From positions 1-7,803 of the forward strand of contig CABSNA010000060.1 in assembly GCA_902478865.1 (NCBI GenBank): 7,803 bases of DNA, given 5' to 3'. Under the pieces are notes generated by a model that was given only the letters and a program-made list of their open reading frames with translations, ran no database searches and was not told where the DNA came from. This stretch comes from an uncultured Collinsella sp. Lineage in GTDB: Bacteria > Actinomycetota > Coriobacteriia > Coriobacteriales > Coriobacteriaceae. The position numbers and the translations under genes were made by a program. Shown here piece by piece: positions 5,989 through 7,803 of this stretch (the stretch's first letter is position 1; every line of letters begins with the position of its first letter).

Positions 5989-6870
5989 TTACTGGTCAGT
6001 CGGCTTGGCGACGCCGGACTCGTCGGACCAGAGCTCGACACCCTTGTTCTTAAGGTAGTTGTCGGCATAGGCGCGACGGCCGCCGGGCTTGGCGGTGAGG
6101 TCGCCCATCATGTTGGAGAAACCGCCGTCGACCTTGATGGCATCGCCGGTGGTAAAGTCCGAGCGCTTGGACGCCAGGAACATGACGGCGTTGGCGATAT
6201 CGCTGACCTCGCCGATGCGGCGCGTGGCGATCAGACGGCTGCGGCTCTTTTCGACCTCGGGGTCGGCGTAGAAATTGGCCGACATCGGGGTCTTAACGAA
6301 GCAAGGCTCGACGCAGTTGGAGCGGACGCCGTAGGGGCCCCACTCGGCGGCGAGCATCTTGGACATCATGTTGACGCCGGCCTTGGTGGAGCTGTACACG
6401 CCCGAGAACGTCTCGGGGGAGTGGCTGGCGACGGTCGAGATGTGCACCAGGCGGCCCTGGCCGGCCTTGATCATCTCGCGACCAAAGCGCTGCGAGGTGA
6501 TGAAGTAACCGGTGAGGTTGACGTTGAGCACCTGTTCCCAGTCGCTCAGCGGCAGGTCTTCCATAGCTGCGAAGCGCAGGATGCCGGCGGTGTTGACGAG
6601 AACGTCGACGCGGCCGAAGTCGGCGATGGTGGCATCGACGGCAGCCTGAACCTCGGCCTCGTCGGTGGCGTTCATCTTGTAACCCTCGGCGTGGATGCCA
6701 AACTCGGCAGCGAGGTCAGCGGCAGCGGCCTTGACCTTCTCCTCGTCCAGGTCGAGCAGGACGACGTTGGCGCCGTTGCGGGCGAACTCGCGGCAAATCT
6801 CGACGCCCATACCGCCGAGCGCGCCAGTCACGGCGCAGACATCGCCCTCGAGCTTAAGCCAATTGCTCAT
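5989..6870 (-). CDS. Classical SDR family NAD-type dehydrogenase with C-terminal extension
   Basis: This is a cytoplasmic short-chain dehydrogenase/reductase that interconverts an alcohol and a ketone using a nicotinamide cofactor. The cofactor motif TGALGGMG is at 15-22. D40, at the end of strand 2 (VVLLD), points to NAD. NTAG is at 93-96, and the catalytic set is N118, Y159 and K163 (YSSTK). The usual catalytic serine, 13 residues before the tyrosine, is replaced by T146, with S145 beside it. The family-typical end motif IKVDGGFSN (245-253) is followed by about 40 extra residues, making the protein 293 aa instead of the common 245-260. It is the first gene of the operon and is divergent from the LysR gene. 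A GAAGGGAAG stretch a few bases upstream is the likely ribosome site. Similar enzymes act on gluconate, sorbitol, sugar acids or steroids, and I cannot choose among them. Confidence 0.92.
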   Translation of the reverse strand: MSNWLKLEGDVCAVTGALGGMGVEICREFARNGANVVLLDLDEEKVKAAAADLAAEFGIHAEGYKMNATDEAEVQAAVDATIADFGRVDVLVNTAGILRFAAMEDLPLSDWEQVLNVNLTGYFITSQRFGREMIKAGQGRLVHISTVASHSPETFSGVYSSTKAGVNMMSKMLAAEWGPYGVRSNCVEPCFVKTPMSANFYADPEVEKSRSRLIATRRIGEVSDIANAVMFLASKRSDFTTGDAIKVDGGFSNMMGDLTAKPGGRRAYADNYLKNKGVELWSDESGVAKPTDQ

Positions 6871-6939
6871 AGGAACTTCCCTTCTTGTGCCTCCCGGTGG
6901 GCCGCTCCCATTAATCGACCCACGTGGTTTTCGCTGGTT

Positions 6940-6968
6940 ATCGTATGCTTTGCATTTGCGCAGGTGAA
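6940..6968 (-). promoter_or_regulatory. Candidate promoter of the SDR-MFS-Gfo/Idh operon
   Basis: On the minus strand TTCACC (6963-6968) and TACGAT (6940-6945) stand 17 bp apart. Each has four of six sigma-70 consensus bases. They lie about 70 bases upstream of the SDR start. The imperfect boxes would fit a promoter that needs an activator such as the divergent LysR protein. Confidence 0.42.
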
Positions 6969-7006
6969 TTGCATATTTGTTAGAATGGCGTTAACCGTAG
7001 GTTTAC
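6945..7006. promoter_or_regulatory. Candidate LysR operator region with dyads
   Basis: The divergent control region carries an exact small dyad, ATGC-TTT-GCAT (6945-6955). A second, GTTAACC-GTA-GGTTTAC (6990-7006), has six of seven pairs matched. Near-direct repeats TTGCATTT (6950-6957) and TTGCATAT (6969-6976) are spaced 19 bp apart. LysR regulators usually bind interrupted dyads in exactly this kind of divergent spacer. The assignment rests on position and symmetry only. Confidence 0.4.
6956..6986 (+). promoter_or_regulatory. Weak candidate promoter of the LysR gene
   Basis: TTGCGC (6956-6961) and TAGAAT (6981-6986) are 19 bp apart on the plus strand, which is longer than ideal. The -10 box matches the consensus well and the -35 box poorly. 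It would overlap the operon promoter on the other strand, a common layout for self-repressing LysR genes. Confidence 0.27.
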
Positions 7007-7103
7007 ATTGTGTGATGCAGATTATTCTCAATCGAGCGCGTGACCTGCCAAAACGACCCCCTGTGGCGCCATGCGTTCACAGGCGCGAAAACGGGAGATT
7101 GAC

Positions 7104-7803
7104 GTGTACGATCGACGACTCGAGGCCATATCGGCCGCCGCGGAGCTGGGAAGCTTCTCACGTGCGGCGGCAAAATTGCGCGTGTCGACCCCGGCGCTCG
7201 TCAAACAGGTGTCGGGTTTCGAGGCCGAGTTTGGCATCACGTTGTTCGAGCGCTCGCATTCGGGTGTTAAGGTGACGCCGGCGGGCGCTCTGCTGGTGGA
7301 CGACGCGCGCTCGATCATGCGGCAGTCCGAGGACGCGCTGCGCCGCGCCCGACGCGCGGCGGGCGATGGCGGTGCCGTGCGTCTGGGTGTGTCGATGATG
7401 TGCCCGGGGCGCCAAACGCTGTCGATGTGGTCGGGCGTACACGAGCTGGAACCGTCGCTGCGATTTGAGATCGTGCCGGTAAGCGACCTCTATGACGAGC
7501 GCGAGACCGTCATGCGCAGCCTCGGTCGTGAGGTCGATGTGGTGCAGTCGAGTTTTTCGACCCCGCGCTGGGGTGACGCCTGCCAAAAGCTCCGCATTGT
7601 CAACGTGCCGTTTTATATCGACCTGCCGCGCACGAGCCCGCTGGCGCGCAAGAATCGCATTACGGTCGCCGACTTGGAGGGTATGCGTCTGCGCGTGCTC
7701 CGCCACGGCAACGACGCTATGGACAGCCTGCGTATCGATCTGTTGGCCGACGGCGGCGTAGACGTGATCGACGTGGACAGCTTTGACTTTGCGCTCTTTA
7801 ACG
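7104..7803 (+). CDS. LysR family transcriptional regulator, 3' end cut off
   Basis: This is a cytoplasmic DNA-binding regulator, open for 233 codons to the right edge of the window. The N-terminal winged helix-turn-helix is clear: LEAISAAAELGSFSRAAAKL (6-25), VSTPALVKQVSGFEAEFG (27-44), LFERS (47-51) and VTPAG (57-61). It is followed by the linker helix and, from about residue 92 (VRLGVSM), by the periplasmic-binding-protein-like effector domain, including SPLARKNRITVADLEGM (178-194). LysR proteins are about 290-320 aa, so some 60-80 residues are missing. I chose the GTG start because GGGAG lies six bases upstream and the protein then begins YDRRLEAI, as is typical. An in-frame ATG at 7071 has no ribosome site. 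Its divergence from the SDR gene makes it the likely regulator of that operon, in response to the substrate or a pathway intermediate. Confidence 0.93.
   Translation, partial: MYDRRLEAISAAAELGSFSRAAAKLRVSTPALVKQVSGFEAEFGITLFERSHSGVKVTPAGALLVDDARSIMRQSEDALRRARRAAGDGGAVRLGVSMMCPGRQTLSMWSGVHELEPSLRFEIVPVSDLYDERETVMRSLGREVDVVQSSFSTPRWGDACQKLRIVNVPFYIDLPRTSPLARKNRITVADLEGMRLRVLRHGNDAMDSLRIDLLADGGVDVIDVDSFDFALFN

Noticed and set aside
7158..7706. Minus-strand open frame of 182 codons at the right end
   Set aside because: It lies antisense to the LysR coding region, whose helix-turn-helix and effector-domain signatures are clear on the plus strand. The minus frame is rich in Arg, His and Ala, as shadows are.

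Overview
The window is a GC-rich (about 60% or more by eye), gene-dense bacterial chromosome segment. The AAGGAG-type ribosome sites, protein sequences and gene mix suggest a gut actinobacterium of the Coriobacteriia, most likely near Collinsella. That placement is an impression from protein style; no marker gene here proves it. I see no rRNA, tRNA, CRISPR array, transposase or phage gene.

Layout, left to right. (1) The 3' part of a transaldolase / fructose-6-phosphate aldolase-like gene (+), cut by the left edge. (2) A gene-free stretch (607-987) that is unusually rich in repeats. It holds a long hairpin, a 26-bp echo of the aldolase gene's own 3' end, a pair of 48-bp inverted arms, and a strong Rho-independent terminator between those arms. 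(3) tex (-), a complete S1-domain RNA-binding protein of 715 aa. (4) A second gene-free stretch (3136-3555) with a weak tex promoter candidate, a 28-bp inverted repeat pair, and the terminator of the next operon. (5) A three-gene operon on the minus strand, transcribed SDR dehydrogenase -> OFA-family MFS transporter -> Gfo/Idh/MocA oxidoreductase, with a hairpin in each intergenic spacer. (6) A divergent LysR-family regulator (+) that runs off the right edge.

Genes 5-6 read as one unit. A LysR regulator faces a control region with overlapping divergent promoter candidates and dyad sites. The operon it faces encodes an anion/carboxylate-type importer and two NAD-type dehydrogenases. The simplest reading is an inducible route that imports a small hydroxylated compound, such as a sugar acid, polyol or cyclitol-like acid, and oxidises or epimerises it. 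The substrate cannot be read from the sequence. The most unusual material is in the spacers: three distinct palindromic or inverted-repeat structures and a fossil-like gene tail.
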